This document shows, in pieces, positions 30,039 through 36,749 of a DNA stretch of 47,791 nt. Each line of letters begins with the position of its first letter. The stretch's first letter is position 1. The DNA comes from a virus. The translations under genes and the position numbers were made by a program. Below the pieces are notes generated by a model that had not been told where the DNA came from, did not search any database, and worked only from the letters and a program-made list of their open reading frames with translations. The stretch covers positions 1-47,791 of IMG/VR virus record IMGVR_UViG_3300036850_000027; one strand, given 5' to 3'.

Positions 30039-30410
30039 ATGAGTTGTGATGTCTCGCTCGGTGACTACGACGGTGACGAGGCGCAGTTTTTCAACACGCA
30101 GGAAGTCACCGCGCGAAAGCCGCACACCTGTTACGAGTGCCGTGACGCCATCCAGCCGGGCACGCGCTACGAACGCGTCAGCGGCAAATGGGACGGCGAG
30201 GTCCGGACGTATAGCTTTTGTCTGGCGTGTTCAGAGATTCAGCGTGAGTTTGCGGAGCACGGTCGCACGTTTGGCAACACGTGGGACGAGTTCGAGAACG
30301 CGTGGACGGATGGAGCGAACCTACAAGCGTGCATCAATCGCGTCCAGACGGTTGCGGCGAAAGAGAAATTGCGCCAGCAGTGGCTGAAATACAAAGGGTT
30401 GGCCAAGTGA
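30039..30410 (+). CDS. Cys-rich conserved phage protein
   Basis: This 123-residue protein has a four-Cys zinc finger: CYECRDAIQPG, then FCLACSE (about 31-68), separated by YERVSGKWDGEV. The pattern (ARKPHTCYEC, GTRYERVSGKWDGE) occurs in a widespread phage family of unknown function. Its C-terminal half is helical. A GGGGTA Shine-Dalgarno-like site precedes the ATG. Confidence 0.78.
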   Translation: MSCDVSLGDYDGDEAQFFNTQEVTARKPHTCYECRDAIQPGTRYERVSGKWDGEVRTYSFCLACSEIQREFAEHGRTFGNTWDEFENAWTDGANLQACINRVQTVAAKEKLRQQWLKYKGLAK

Positions 30411-30616
30411 CCCGCCGCGATCGCTCCATCCGTCACGCCCTCGACAAGCTGGCCATGCCCGAGCGGTGCGCCCGAGAGGCCAGCGAAGCGTTGGCTGGCG
30501 AGTCTTACGACGATCGGCAGATCGGCGCGGCGCTCCGGTGCTGCGTGACGTGCGGCAAGTCCTATCACTTCACTGAGGCGCGGCGGATTCCGGTGTGCGC
30601 GGGGTGCAAGAGGTGA
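30407..30616 (+). CDS. small zinc-ribbon protein
   Basis: This 69-residue ORF starts at a GTG overlapping the previous stop. It has a helical N-terminus (RSIRHALDKLAMPERCAREAS in part) and a C-terminal four-Cys ribbon (CCVTCGKSYHFTEARR, then CAGCKR). It overlaps the methyltransferase start. Confidence 0.62.
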   Translation: MTRRDRSIRHALDKLAMPERCAREASEALAGESYDDRQIGAALRCCVTCGKSYHFTEARRIPVCAGCKR

Positions 30617-31368
30617 CGCCGTACTTTGAAGATCCAGCCGGGATCGTCATCTACCACGGGGATTGCCGAGACATCCTGCCGCAGCTCGGGCCGGTAGACC
30701 ATGTGATAACAGATCCGCCGTATGCCGTCAGCAATGAAGGCATGTGGCATATCGGGCGACCTGGTAAGGGCAAGAGGCGCTTCGACTTCTTCCCTGGCGA
30801 TACCGATTGGGCGGGGATGGTGGAGACAGTGATCGAGGCCGCTAAGCTGACATTAGACAAAATCGGCCCGCGCGGGTCGGCGTATTGGTGGGTCGGCCAT
30901 CGCGAGTTCGGGCCGCTTGTCAAACTGTTTGAGGACGCCGGGTGGAAAACGCGGTTTTGCGTGTGGGCTAAAGCTGTGACGTCACCGCCGCCGCCTGGCT
31001 CCGGATGGCCGAGCGGGGCAGAGTTGTGCGTCTACGCGTTCAGGTCAGGTAGGGTCTGGAATCATACCGGCACAAACATGCCTCCGAACAACGTATTCAT
31101 AGCCGATTCCCTGAGGCACGGCCAGCCTGGCAAGGTGGATCATCCAACACAGAAGCCCGAGGCGGTCATCAAGCCACTAATCACGGCTTCGACGCGACCC
31201 GGCGAAACCATCCTCGATCCCTTCATGGGCAGCGGCACCACGTTAGTAGCTTGCAAGCGGTTAGGCCGGAAAGCCATCGGCATCGAGATCGAAGAGAAGT
31301 ATTGCGAGGTGGCCGCAAAGCGCCTCTCCCAGGGCGCACTGAACCTGTTCGCGGAGGTACCAGCCTGA
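30613..31368 (+). CDS. orphan DNA methyltransferase (DPPY type)
   Basis: This protein of about 251 residues is an N6-adenine or N4-cytosine DNA methyltransferase. The catalytic DPPY (TDPPYAVSN) lies near residue 36, and the SAM-binding DPFMGSGTT lies near residue 205, so the motif order is catalytic first (beta class). VDHPTQKPEAVI, typical of this class, precedes the SAM site. No restriction gene is adjacent. It probably protects phage DNA or marks sites for regulation. The start is GTG 30613, overlapping the upstream stop; GTG 30595 is an alternative. Confidence 0.92.
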   Translation: MTPYFEDPAGIVIYHGDCRDILPQLGPVDHVITDPPYAVSNEGMWHIGRPGKGKRRFDFFPGDTDWAGMVETVIEAAKLTLDKIGPRGSAYWWVGHREFGPLVKLFEDAGWKTRFCVWAKAVTSPPPPGSGWPSGAELCVYAFRSGRVWNHTGTNMPPNNVFIADSLRHGQPGKVDHPTQKPEAVIKPLITASTRPGETILDPFMGSGTTLVACKRLGRKAIGIEIEEKYCEVAAKRLSQGALNLFAEVPA

Positions 31369-31703
31369 TGCCGATCCGAGCCAGCGAGCGCGCACGGTAT
31401 CCGAAGGACTGGGCTGCGATCAGTCTCGCTGTGCGTCAAGAGGCCGGGTGGCAGTGCGAGGGTTCGCCGTGCTATCCGGACTGCCGCGCGACGGACGGGT
31501 TCCCGCACCCAGTTACTGGTGCTACGGTAGTGCTGACGGTAGGCCATCTTGATCACCAGCCGGAGCATTGCGAGCGGGCAAATCTGAAAGCGTGGTGTCA
31601 GAGGTGTCACAACACGTACGACCGAGCGCATCGTCGGCAGACCATCGCGGCAGCGAGACGGACAGCCGCTCAAACGCATGAACTCTTTCCAGAGGCGCGA
31701 TGA
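31368..31703 (+). CDS. HNH endonuclease-like protein
   Basis: This 111-residue protein begins at the ATG overlapping the methyltransferase stop. It shows WQCEGSPCYPDC and LTVGHLDHQPEHCERANLKAWCQRCHNTYDR, with the His, Asn and His of an HNH finger and two Cys pairs holding a structural zinc. It lies beside the DNA methyltransferase, so a restriction-like pairing is thinkable, but phages often carry such HNH genes alone. Confidence 0.8.
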   Translation: MPIRASERARYPKDWAAISLAVRQEAGWQCEGSPCYPDCRATDGFPHPVTGATVVLTVGHLDHQPEHCERANLKAWCQRCHNTYDRAHRRQTIAAARRTAAQTHELFPEAR

Positions 31704-31918
31704 CGCACACCCATCCTCGTTGTCAGCGCTGCGAACGCCTGCTCCTGGCATCGTGCGTGATCGCGCGGACCGGAGTCCGCCGTGTGAAGCATCCCCGCGG
31801 CAGCGAGAAGGATATTCCGCTGTTTGAGTGGCGCTGCCGACGCTGCGGGCATGTCTGGTGGAGCACGTATGCGTGGCGGCCTGATGTCACGAAACGTCGA
31901 GGAGGATTGCATGGGTGA
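31700..31918 (+). CDS. small zinc-ribbon protein
   Basis: This 72-residue protein has CQRCERLLLASC near the start and CRRCGHVWW at about 46-54, a rubredoxin-like ribbon. It overlaps both neighbours. Function is unknown; nucleic-acid binding is a guess. Confidence 0.6.
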   Translation: MTHTHPRCQRCERLLLASCVIARTGVRRVKHPRGSEKDIPLFEWRCRRCGHVWWSTYAWRPDVTKRRGGLHG

Positions 31919-32150
31919 GGATGTCCGGATCGAATTCTGGGATTGCACCGAGACGATGCTTCGCGAGATCGCGCATCCTAGCATTCGACAGAAGCATGTC
32001 GCGCAGTCTTACGCGCTGGCGATTCGCTCATCCTATCCGACGGACTGGGCCGTAATCAACCGCGCCATTATCGCGCGCTGGTCCGTGAGCGGGCTCGAGC
32101 GCATCAAGAACCTGGCGTGGAGCGGAAAGGCATTCAATGGAATCCGCTGA
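31911..32150 (+). CDS. small hypothetical protein
   Basis: This 79-residue ORF has GGAGG and a 5-base spacer before its ATG. It is helical, with several aromatic residues and a basic end (HPSIRQKHVAQSYALAIRSS, WSVSGLERIKNLAW). Similar short proteins occur in phage early arrays. No function is known. Confidence 0.62.
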   Translation: MGEDVRIEFWDCTETMLREIAHPSIRQKHVAQSYALAIRSSYPTDWAVINRAIIARWSVSGLERIKNLAWSGKAFNGIR

Positions 32151-32502
32151 CACTCCTGTGGCACAGGCTGACCACGCGCGAGACGTGTTTGACGACGTCA
32201 TTGCGGAACGAGACGCCTTGCAGCAGCAGGTCGCCACGCTTCGTGACGCATGTTGTGGCACATGTGGCCGTGCGTGTGCCCCAGACGGGGATTGCTACGG
32301 GTGTGCGTATGACCAGGCTGTCGAGCAGGTCGCCACACTCACCGAGGCGCTGAGTATCGAAAAGTTGCAGCGGCTGTACAGTCTCGTGGCGAATCTCGCG
32401 CACCCGAGAGGCGATCACCGCGAGAACCCGTTAGAAGACGAGGCGCATGACCTGATTCGGGAGATTAGGGCCGCCCTCGCCGCCGTCCGTGGGGAGCGAT
32501 AG
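32137..32502 (+). CDS. coiled-coil protein with Cys cluster
   Basis: This 121-residue protein has a coiled-coil N-terminus (DDVIAERDALQQQVATLRD), a Cys-rich insert (CCGTCGRACAPDGDCYGC) and another helical part. Its last residues AAVRGER are coded by the first copy of the start-associated repeat, which also supplies the Shine-Dalgarno for the next gene. Confidence 0.65.
   Translation: MESADTPVAQADHARDVFDDVIAERDALQQQVATLRDACCGTCGRACAPDGDCYGCAYDQAVEQVATLTEALSIEKLQRLYSLVANLAHPRGDHRENPLEDEAHDLIREIRAALAAVRGER
32481..32502 (+). repeat. start-associated repeat copy 1
   Basis: A 22-base element (core GTCCGTGGGGAGCGATAG) ends one gene and gives GGGGAG as Shine-Dalgarno to the next start codon. The same 22 bases recur exactly at 32683-32704 and 33225-33246. 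Confidence 0.8.
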
Positions 32503-32503
32503 G

Positions 32504-32704
32504 GTGCCGGTCTGGAAAATGTCGTGGGTGTTGTCGATGGCGCGCCGCGTGCGTGCTGAAGTGGTGATCGTCTCCGCCACAGAAGACGTGCGGCGCGAGG
32601 ACGTGGAGCGGCTGAAACAACAGATCGAATTTCTGCTCGCGAGCTTCGACGACGATCCGCCAGCAGACGCGCCAGCAGACGCCGCCGTCCGTGGGGAGCG
32701 ATAG
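32504..32704 (+). CDS. small array gene product
   Basis: This 66-residue protein starts at GTG 32504, 8 bases after the repeat's GGGGAG. It is basic and helical with a Ser/Ala/Asp-rich C-terminus (FDDDPPADAPADAAVRGER). The final VRGER comes from repeat copy 2. Function is unknown. Confidence 0.58.
   Translation: MPVWKMSWVLSMARRVRAEVVIVSATEDVRREDVERLKQQIEFLLASFDDDPPADAPADAAVRGER
32683..32704 (+). repeat. start-associated repeat copy 2
   Basis: Identical over 22 bases to copies 1 and 3; it is followed directly by ATGGCT, the start of the next gene. Confidence 0.8.
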
Positions 32705-32923
32705 ATGGCTAGGACCAAAAAGCCGAAGCCGATCACCTGCGAATGGACGCAGGACGACTACGGCGGAGATTGTCACTGGGAGACGCAGTGCGGCAACGCC
32801 TTCGAGTTCAACGATGGCGGGCCGGTGAAGAACCACGCCGTCTTCTGCTGTTACTGCGGCGGGCGGCTGGTCGAAGTGCGAACCAGTGAACTACGGGCCC
32901 GTCCCCGTGGGGAGCGCCAGTGA
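32705..32923 (+). CDS. small Cys-containing array protein
   Basis: This 72-residue protein contains CEWTQDDYGGDCHWETQCGNAFEFNDGG and a later FCCYCGGRLVE (read in parts), giving a likely zinc-ribbon. Similar proteins of about 70 residues are common in phage early arrays. Its end is coded by a variant of the repeat. ATG directly follows repeat copy 2. Confidence 0.68.
   Translation: MARTKKPKPITCEWTQDDYGGDCHWETQCGNAFEFNDGGPVKNHAVFCCYCGGRLVEVRTSELRARPRGERQ
32901..32916 (+). repeat. start-associated repeat variant
   Basis: GTCCCCGTGGGGAGCG is a variant of the element with a CCCCGTGGGG palindrome. It provides GGGGAG before the GTG at 32920. Confidence 0.65.
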
Positions 32924-33246
32924 ACGTGCCGCACGGTGTCAGCGGATACTCGAACCATAGATGTCGATGTCAGACCTGTAAGGACGCATGGTGTCGATAT
33001 ATGCGCACGGCCTATCAGCGAAAACGTGACGTCGGGATATGCGTGGCGTGTGGCAAGCGCGCGGCGGTTGAGGCGCGCTGTGATCGGTGTAAAGCGATCT
33101 TGGCTGCAGGCCGTGGCGGGAAGCGCCGAGCGGTCCAGTGCGGCTCCCATCCGTACACACCAGACGACGCGGGCATGTGTACTGGCTGCGGAGGTACCGG
33201 GCCTGAATCGCATTGGGGGCACGCCGCCGTCCGTGGGGAGCGATAG
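32920..33246 (+). CDS. zinc-binding array protein
   Basis: This 108-residue protein starts at GTG. It carries several Cys pairs (CRCQTCKDAWC, CVACGKRAAVEARCDRC, CTGCGG), enough for two zinc sites, and a start (HGVSGYSNHRCRC) seen in phage proteins of HNH-associated or DNA-binding type. No catalytic motif is seen. The C-terminus is coded by repeat copy 3. Confidence 0.65.
   Translation: MNVPHGVSGYSNHRCRCQTCKDAWCRYMRTAYQRKRDVGICVACGKRAAVEARCDRCKAILAAGRGGKRRAVQCGSHPYTPDDAGMCTGCGGTGPESHWGHAAVRGER
33225..33246 (+). repeat. start-associated repeat copy 3
   Basis: Exact 22-base copy immediately followed by ATGGGA, the start of the next gene. Confidence 0.8.
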
Positions 33247-33471
33247 ATGGGAACGAAGAATAATCCAGGCCAGTACGACTGTTACGCGAACGCGCATCCT
33301 GACGAGCCGATGTTCGTCCTGCTGGCGCGTGACCCGCTCGCCCCGATCCTGGTGCGGATGTGGGCCGACCTGCGCGCGCATCTCGCCGGCAACCCGTCGA
33401 AAGTCACTGAAGCCCGGAAGTGCGCTGAGGACATGGTGCAGTGGCGGGCCGTCCGTGGGGAGCGAACCTAG
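33247..33471 (+). CDS. conserved phage protein (MGTKNNPG family)
   Basis: This 74-residue protein contains MGTKNNPGQYDCYANAHPDE and PMFVLLARDPLAPILVRMWA, a pattern recognisable in many unrelated phages. The family is small and uncharacterised. The ATG directly follows repeat copy 3, and the C-terminal RGE comes from repeat copy 4. Confidence 0.78.
   Translation: MGTKNNPGQYDCYANAHPDEPMFVLLARDPLAPILVRMWADLRAHLAGNPSKVTEARKCAEDMVQWRAVRGERT
33448..33465 (+). repeat. start-associated repeat copy 4 (partial)
   Basis: GCCGTCCGTGGGGAGCGA is an 18-base match to the element, then diverges (ACCTAG) before the next ATG at 33472. Confidence 0.72.
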
Positions 33472-33798
33472 ATGACGACAGACCAGCAAGACGAGGCGCG
33501 CGGGGTCGAGCCAACGGACGCAGAACGCGCGGCGCTTCTGAAGATGTTCGAGGCCTATCAAGAACTGAAGCGCTTGGGCTGGAACGATGCGATTTACTGC
33601 CCGAAGGACGGGAGCATGTTCCTAGTGATTGAGCCTGGCAGCACGGGCGTGCATCTCGCTAAGTACGAAGGATCGTGGCCGGATGGTCACTGGTGGGTCT
33701 ACGACGGCGATGCCTGGCCGTCACGGCCCTGTCTCTGGAAGCCGCGTGCCCGTGAGGATCGCCCCCAGGAACAGCCAGACCAGGAGACGCGCGGGTGA
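33472..33798 (+). CDS. small array protein
   Basis: This 108-residue protein has a helical start (DAERAALLKMFEAYQELKRLG in part) and a beta-rich aromatic middle (YEGSWPDGHWWVYDGDAW), then an acidic/basic tail. Similar DUF-type small proteins occur in phage early arrays. It is the last gene before the regulatory region at 33807. Confidence 0.65.
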   Translation: MTTDQQDEARGVEPTDAERAALLKMFEAYQELKRLGWNDAIYCPKDGSMFLVIEPGSTGVHLAKYEGSWPDGHWWVYDGDAWPSRPCLWKPRAREDRPQEQPDQETRG

Positions 33799-33806
33799 GA
33801 AAATAA

Positions 33807-33818
33807 AATACCGGTAAT
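33807..33818. promoter_or_regulatory. TACCGGTA operator copy 1
   Basis: AATACCGGTAAT lies just upstream of a -35 box, centred 22 bases from copy 2 (two helical turns), a spacing suited to cooperative binding. Confidence 0.65.
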
Positions 33819-33820
33819 GC

Positions 33821-33849
33821 TTGACATTAATACCGGTATTGTGTAGTAT
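33821..33849 (+). promoter_or_regulatory. strong promoter with operator inside the spacer
   Basis: -35 TTGACA (33821-33826), 17-base spacer and -10 TAGTAT (33844-33849). It lies in a short A/T-rich island, unlike the surrounding GC-rich DNA. The start point would be near 33856, close to the GAGG Shine-Dalgarno of the next gene. Confidence 0.75.
33829..33840. promoter_or_regulatory. TACCGGTA operator copy 2 (perfect palindrome)
   Basis: AATACCGGTATT, a perfect 12-bp palindrome, fills the spacer between -35 and -10. A protein bound here would block polymerase. Confidence 0.7.
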
Positions 33850-33868
33850 GTCTATAGAGGACATGACG

Positions 33869-34057
33869 ATGACAACTTCACAGCGCGACTTGGTCAAGAC
33901 CTGGAAGATTCAAGTGACGGCGAAGGGTGTGGCGATCACGCTGAATGGGCAGGCGTTCGAGGTTCCGATGGCGACCGCCCACTCGATGTTGTTCGATTTC
34001 GAGCGTGCCGTGGCCGGCTACGCGGTTCCGGGTCACGACGAGGCGAAAACTGCGTGA
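33869..34057 (+). CDS. small protein from the operator-controlled promoter
   Basis: This 62-residue protein is read from ATG 33869, 8 bases after GAGG; ATG 33848 and 33863 are less likely. It is beta-rich at first (WKIQVTAKGVAITLNGQAFEV in part) then helical (MATAHSMLFDFERAVAGY). It shares an operon with the ribbon-helix-helix gene. A toxin, antitoxin or antirepressor partner is conceivable. No family is recognised. Confidence 0.62.
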   Translation: MTTSQRDLVKTWKIQVTAKGVAITLNGQAFEVPMATAHSMLFDFERAVAGYAVPGHDEAKTA

Positions 34058-34290
34058 ATACCGGTACACTCGCGGGCATGGCAAAAAAGCGTGGCTATTC
34101 CCGCGAGTTCACCCCAAGAACCGAGCGGCGCATCAAGCGCGAGATCGACCGGGTGCCGCCGTCGCTGGATGAGAAGGTGCAGGCGAAGTGCAAGCGCGAC
34201 GGCGTGTCGCTGCGGGCGCTGACGCTGACGCTCTGGCGCATGTGGGCGGACGGCGAGATCCCGTTACCAGCTCCCCGTGGGGAGGAGTAG
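34054..34290 (+). CDS. ribbon-helix-helix-like regulator
   Basis: This basic protein of about 78 residues contains PPSLDEKVQAKCKRDGVSLRALTLTLWRMWADGEI (read in parts), matching the RHH/CopG order: strand, helix A, GVSLR turn, helix B. The start is either GTG 34054, overlapping the previous stop, or ATG 34078. TACCGGTA copy 3 lies between these. RHH proteins bind short palindromes cooperatively, so it is the best candidate for the TACCGGTA sites. The C-terminus comes from a repeat variant. Confidence 0.7.
   Translation: MNTGTLAGMAKKRGYSREFTPRTERRIKREIDRVPPSLDEKVQAKCKRDGVSLRALTLTLWRMWADGEIPLPAPRGEE
34059..34066. promoter_or_regulatory. TACCGGTA operator copy 3
   Basis: AATACCGGTAC lies over the junction of the two operon genes, at the start of the ribbon-helix-helix gene. 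A protein bound here could act as a roadblock or silence an internal promoter. Confidence 0.6.
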
Positions 34291-34297
34291 CGCATGA
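34271..34297 (+). repeat. start-associated repeat variant (CCCCGTGGGG)
   Basis: This is a CCCCGTGGGG palindrome, then GGAGGAGTAGCGCATGA with the next ATG at 34294. The final 18 bases recur exactly at 34568-34585. Confidence 0.7.
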
Positions 34298-34578
34298 ATG
34301 ATTTCAAATACCCCGGTGGCGCAGTGCCATACACGCCTGACACTCCAATGTTGCGCATTAAGCGCCTTGCGTGCTGCGCGGTGAATCACATGCCGAGGCT
34401 CTACGACGGCTCTTGGTGCTTCGGCTACAACTATGTGTGTTCACGATGCTCCATGTATGTGGGTCCATGGTCGCACAAGCGCATGGACCGAGCAGCGACT
34501 GCCCTTGGCCATAACCCGGATCAGATGGATGTAGCTGCGGCATGCGGCGGTGGTCCCTCGCGTCGCCGGGAGGAGTAG
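34294..34578 (+). CDS. small Cys-containing array protein
   Basis: This 94-residue protein begins right after the repeat GGAGGAG. It has a Cys-containing middle (CCAVNHMPRLYDGSWCFGY, CSRCSMYVGPW), probably a zinc fold. The C-terminus is Gly/Arg-rich and is coded by the next repeat variant. Function is unknown. Confidence 0.62.
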   Translation: MNDFKYPGGAVPYTPDTPMLRIKRLACCAVNHMPRLYDGSWCFGYNYVCSRCSMYVGPWSHKRMDRAATALGHNPDQMDVAAACGGGPSRRREE

Positions 34579-34585
34579 CGCATGA
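34568..34585 (+). repeat. start-associated repeat variant
   Basis: An exact 18-base copy of the element at 34280-34297, including the GGAGGAG Shine-Dalgarno and an ATG. Here the ATG (34582) opens only a 10-codon ORF, so this copy may have lost its gene. Confidence 0.65.
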
Positions 34586-34663
34586 GCGACTGGTTAAGGG
34601 GCGGCGGCCGCTAGCACGGGAAAGTCGTCCACGCGCGACTCTAACTCTTTGAAGGATTAGTGG

Positions 34664-34993
34664 ATGACCCCTGCTGACGTGAAGGCGCTGGAAGCGTTGC
34701 GGGACTACATACGGCACAAACCGACATGTCCGCGCTTCATTCAAGTTCGGTTCGCGCCAGAGCCTGGGTGGGTGTCTAGCTCCTACGTGAAACCGTGTAA
34801 TTGTGGCCTGGAAGCCGTTCTGGACGCCCTCCTCCAAGGAGCCGGACGCCAGACCAAGACTCCGCAGGCCCGTGCGCTGCTGGGTCAATGGCTAGAAGAG
34901 GACGCCACAGCGTCAGACGTGCCCGTGCCCGATCCACCTCGGATGTCGTTACGCCAAGGAGCCGCACACCTAGATGGAGAGACGCAGAAATGA
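34664..34993 (+). CDS. small array protein
   Basis: This 109-residue protein has a helical start (PADVKALEALRDYIRHK), a Cys pair plus CNCG (TCPRF, KPCNCGLEAVLDALL) fitting a phage family of small Cys proteins, and a disordered Pro/Thr-rich tail. The gap before it (34579-34663) holds a short AGTCG/CGACT hairpin and a GAAGGA Shine-Dalgarno. Confidence 0.62.
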   Translation: MTPADVKALEALRDYIRHKPTCPRFIQVRFAPEPGWVSSSYVKPCNCGLEAVLDALLQGAGRQTKTPQARALLGQWLEEDATASDVPVPDPPRMSLRQGAAHLDGETQK

Positions 34994-35349
34994 CCGCACT
35001 GTTCCTGGCTGTCCTGCTCGCGGGTCCGACCGAGCCTGTCTATCAGTACCGTGCCACCTTGGCGCGCGTGATCGACGGGGACACATACGAGATGAACATT
35101 GATCTTGGTTTCCACGTGCATGTGATCGAGGCAGTCCGGTTGTATGGCTGGGATTGCCCAGAACGGTATACGGTCGAAGGCAAGGCGGTGACGTTGGAAG
35201 CGACAGAGATATTCAAGGCAGCGACTGTGATCATCGTGGAGAGCTACCGCGGCGAGCGGTCGTTTGACCGTTGGATCGCGAAAGTCTGGGTAGATGGCGT
35301 GGACATCGGCGAACGTCTGGCACCGGCCTGTACGCAGAGGCTGCGCTGA
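34990..35349 (+). CDS. SNase-like nuclease with signal peptide
   Basis: This 119-residue protein starts at the ATG overlapping the previous stop. The first about 15 residues (MTALFLAVLLAGP) look like a signal peptide. The rest is staphylococcal-nuclease-like: ARVIDGDTYEMNIDLGF with the metal Asp residues, EAVRLYGWDCPE, and IAKVWVDGVDIGERL. It may degrade nucleic acid outside the cytoplasm, for example incoming competitor DNA or periplasmic DNA. It is short compared with full SNases, so activity is uncertain. Confidence 0.78.
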   Translation: MTALFLAVLLAGPTEPVYQYRATLARVIDGDTYEMNIDLGFHVHVIEAVRLYGWDCPERYTVEGKAVTLEATEIFKAATVIIVESYRGERSFDRWIAKVWVDGVDIGERLAPACTQRLR

Positions 35350-35528
35350 TGAAGATCTACCGTCTTATGGCCGATGCGGTGTTCCGTGCTGAGAGCGTGG
35401 ACGATGCGTTCATCGTACTCGCCGAGCATCTGACGCGCCTGGTGAATCGTGTGGGCGAGATCCCGCAGGTGTTGCTGGCCGGCAGTCTGAAGATTGAGCC
35501 ATACGAGCAAAAGAAACGCGAATTATGA
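35349..35528 (+). CDS. small hypothetical protein
   Basis: This 59-residue ORF is locked between neighbours by 1- and 4-nt overlaps. It is helical (DAFIVLAEHLTRLVNRVGEI, in part) with a SLKIEPYEQ strand at the end, resembling short phage early proteins. Function is unknown. Confidence 0.58.
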   Translation: MKIYRLMADAVFRAESVDDAFIVLAEHLTRLVNRVGEIPQVLLAGSLKIEPYEQKKREL

Positions 35529-36730
35529 AGACCCGCCGTATCGCGCTCCGCTCGCTGGCCAACGGGAAGATCGTCTGCGCCGAGAATGGCGGTGAGCAAG
35601 CGCTCATCGCGAACCGTACTGAGATCGGCGCATGGGAAACCTTTGAATTGATTGAGCTCGATGAAGGCAACGGCTATCCCGCCCCTGCCCCTGATCTGCC
35701 ATTCGTGCCTCCCCAGCCAGCGCCGGCCCCTAGCCCGCCCGATGTCCGGCCCCTATCCGGCTCGGGCTGGTTCGCCCTTGATCGGCTGGTGCGCGTGACG
35801 ACGGAGGCCGACGGCGAGTTCATCAATCGCGGCTATTCCTACTGGAGCCAAGCCGTCATTCTCGGCGATGCGGCCTACGTGTTCGCCGGCAACGCCGACG
35901 GCGAGGTGTACTTCTTTCAAGTCACGGCGAACGGGCACGTGGCGCGGCTGGGCGCGCTGCTACCCTACCGCGGCACCGGCGAAGGATGGTATCTCGACGC
36001 GGAGGGCTGGGTGTATTTACTTGAGGGACCGCGGCTCAGGCGCGTCAACCCGCTCAGCGGTGAGAACCGCGTCGTCTTCGACATCAGCGACGAGCACCCT
36101 GGCTGCGTTCTCTGGCAATCGCACAGCAGCGACTCGGGGCAGACGCACTGCGCGACAGTCAAGCGCATCGTGAACGACGGCTCGTATCCGGCCATCGGGA
36201 CCGTGGTATTCCGAAACGGCCGGCAAGAGTACTTCCCGGCACAGGGCACGCTGGACGAGTCAGCGCTGGCCGGCGACGAGTGGCTGATTATCAAGGAAGA
36301 CGACGACAACAGGATCATCAACCTGCAGACGCGTGAGACGCGGCTGATTCGCGACCGCGAACGCGCGCTCGGGCATTCTGATTGTGGGCCGGACTTCATG
36401 GTGGGCGAAGCGGACAAGCCGGATCCTGGTGCCTGCGTGATCTGGAATCTGCGTGATCTGAATAGAGGGCCGCGGATCTTGTTCCACACGACGAACATGG
36501 GCCATGTCTCGGTGAGGAACGGCATCTGTCTATTGAGCGATGACACACACCTCAGTCTTGTGTCACTGGCGGGCGGCAGTGTCGTGTCGTTTCTCGCGCA
36601 CGGAATGATTGGGAGCGGGTACAACTATCAGTGCATAGCGAACTTGTCACCGTGCGGGCGGGTGGCCTGCTACATGTCCAATCAGGGCAGCGGGCGGTTT
36701 GATGTGTTTCTGACGCCAATACCGGCGTAA
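35525..36730 (+). CDS. fascin-like domain plus beta-propeller-like protein
   Basis: In this 401-residue protein, residues 1-45 match one blade of a fascin-like/beta-trefoil fold (RIALRSLANGKIVCAENGGE, then IGAWETFELIEL). A Pro/Ala linker follows (about 50-75). Residues about 80-400 contain repeated aromatic/Gly strands (AAYVFAGNADGEVYFFQV, GWVYLLEGPRLRRVNP, EWLIIKEDDDNRIINLQT, FMVGEADKPDPG, read in parts) that suggest a TolB/WD-like propeller. No signal peptide is seen. It is larger than its neighbours and looks like a binding protein, yet it lies in the early array. Confidence 0.7.
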   Translation: MKTRRIALRSLANGKIVCAENGGEQALIANRTEIGAWETFELIELDEGNGYPAPAPDLPFVPPQPAPAPSPPDVRPLSGSGWFALDRLVRVTTEADGEFINRGYSYWSQAVILGDAAYVFAGNADGEVYFFQVTANGHVARLGALLPYRGTGEGWYLDAEGWVYLLEGPRLRRVNPLSGENRVVFDISDEHPGCVLWQSHSSDSGQTHCATVKRIVNDGSYPAIGTVVFRNGRQEYFPAQGTLDESALAGDEWLIIKEDDDNRIINLQTRETRLIRDRERALGHSDCGPDFMVGEADKPDPGACVIWNLRDLNRGPRILFHTTNMGHVSVRNGICLLSDDTHLSLVSLAGGSVVSFLAHGMIGSGYNYQCIANLSPCGRVACYMSNQGSGRFDVFLTPIPA

Positions 36731-36749
36731 ATGTGAATGGAGCGACAGC

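Noticed and set aside
32481-34585. Dispersed repeats as a CRISPR array
   Set aside because: Copies are separated by whole genes of unequal length and sit at gene boundaries with Shine-Dalgarno function.
34582-34614. ATG after a repeat variant with GGAGGAG
   Set aside because: It encodes only 10 codons before TAG; probably a relic or chance, not a gene.
34579-34663. Possible tRNA-like segment with a GGTTAAG stretch
   Set aside because: No acceptor stem, anticodon arm or TTCNANNC T-loop can be drawn. Only a 5-bp AGTCG/CGACT hairpin is present.
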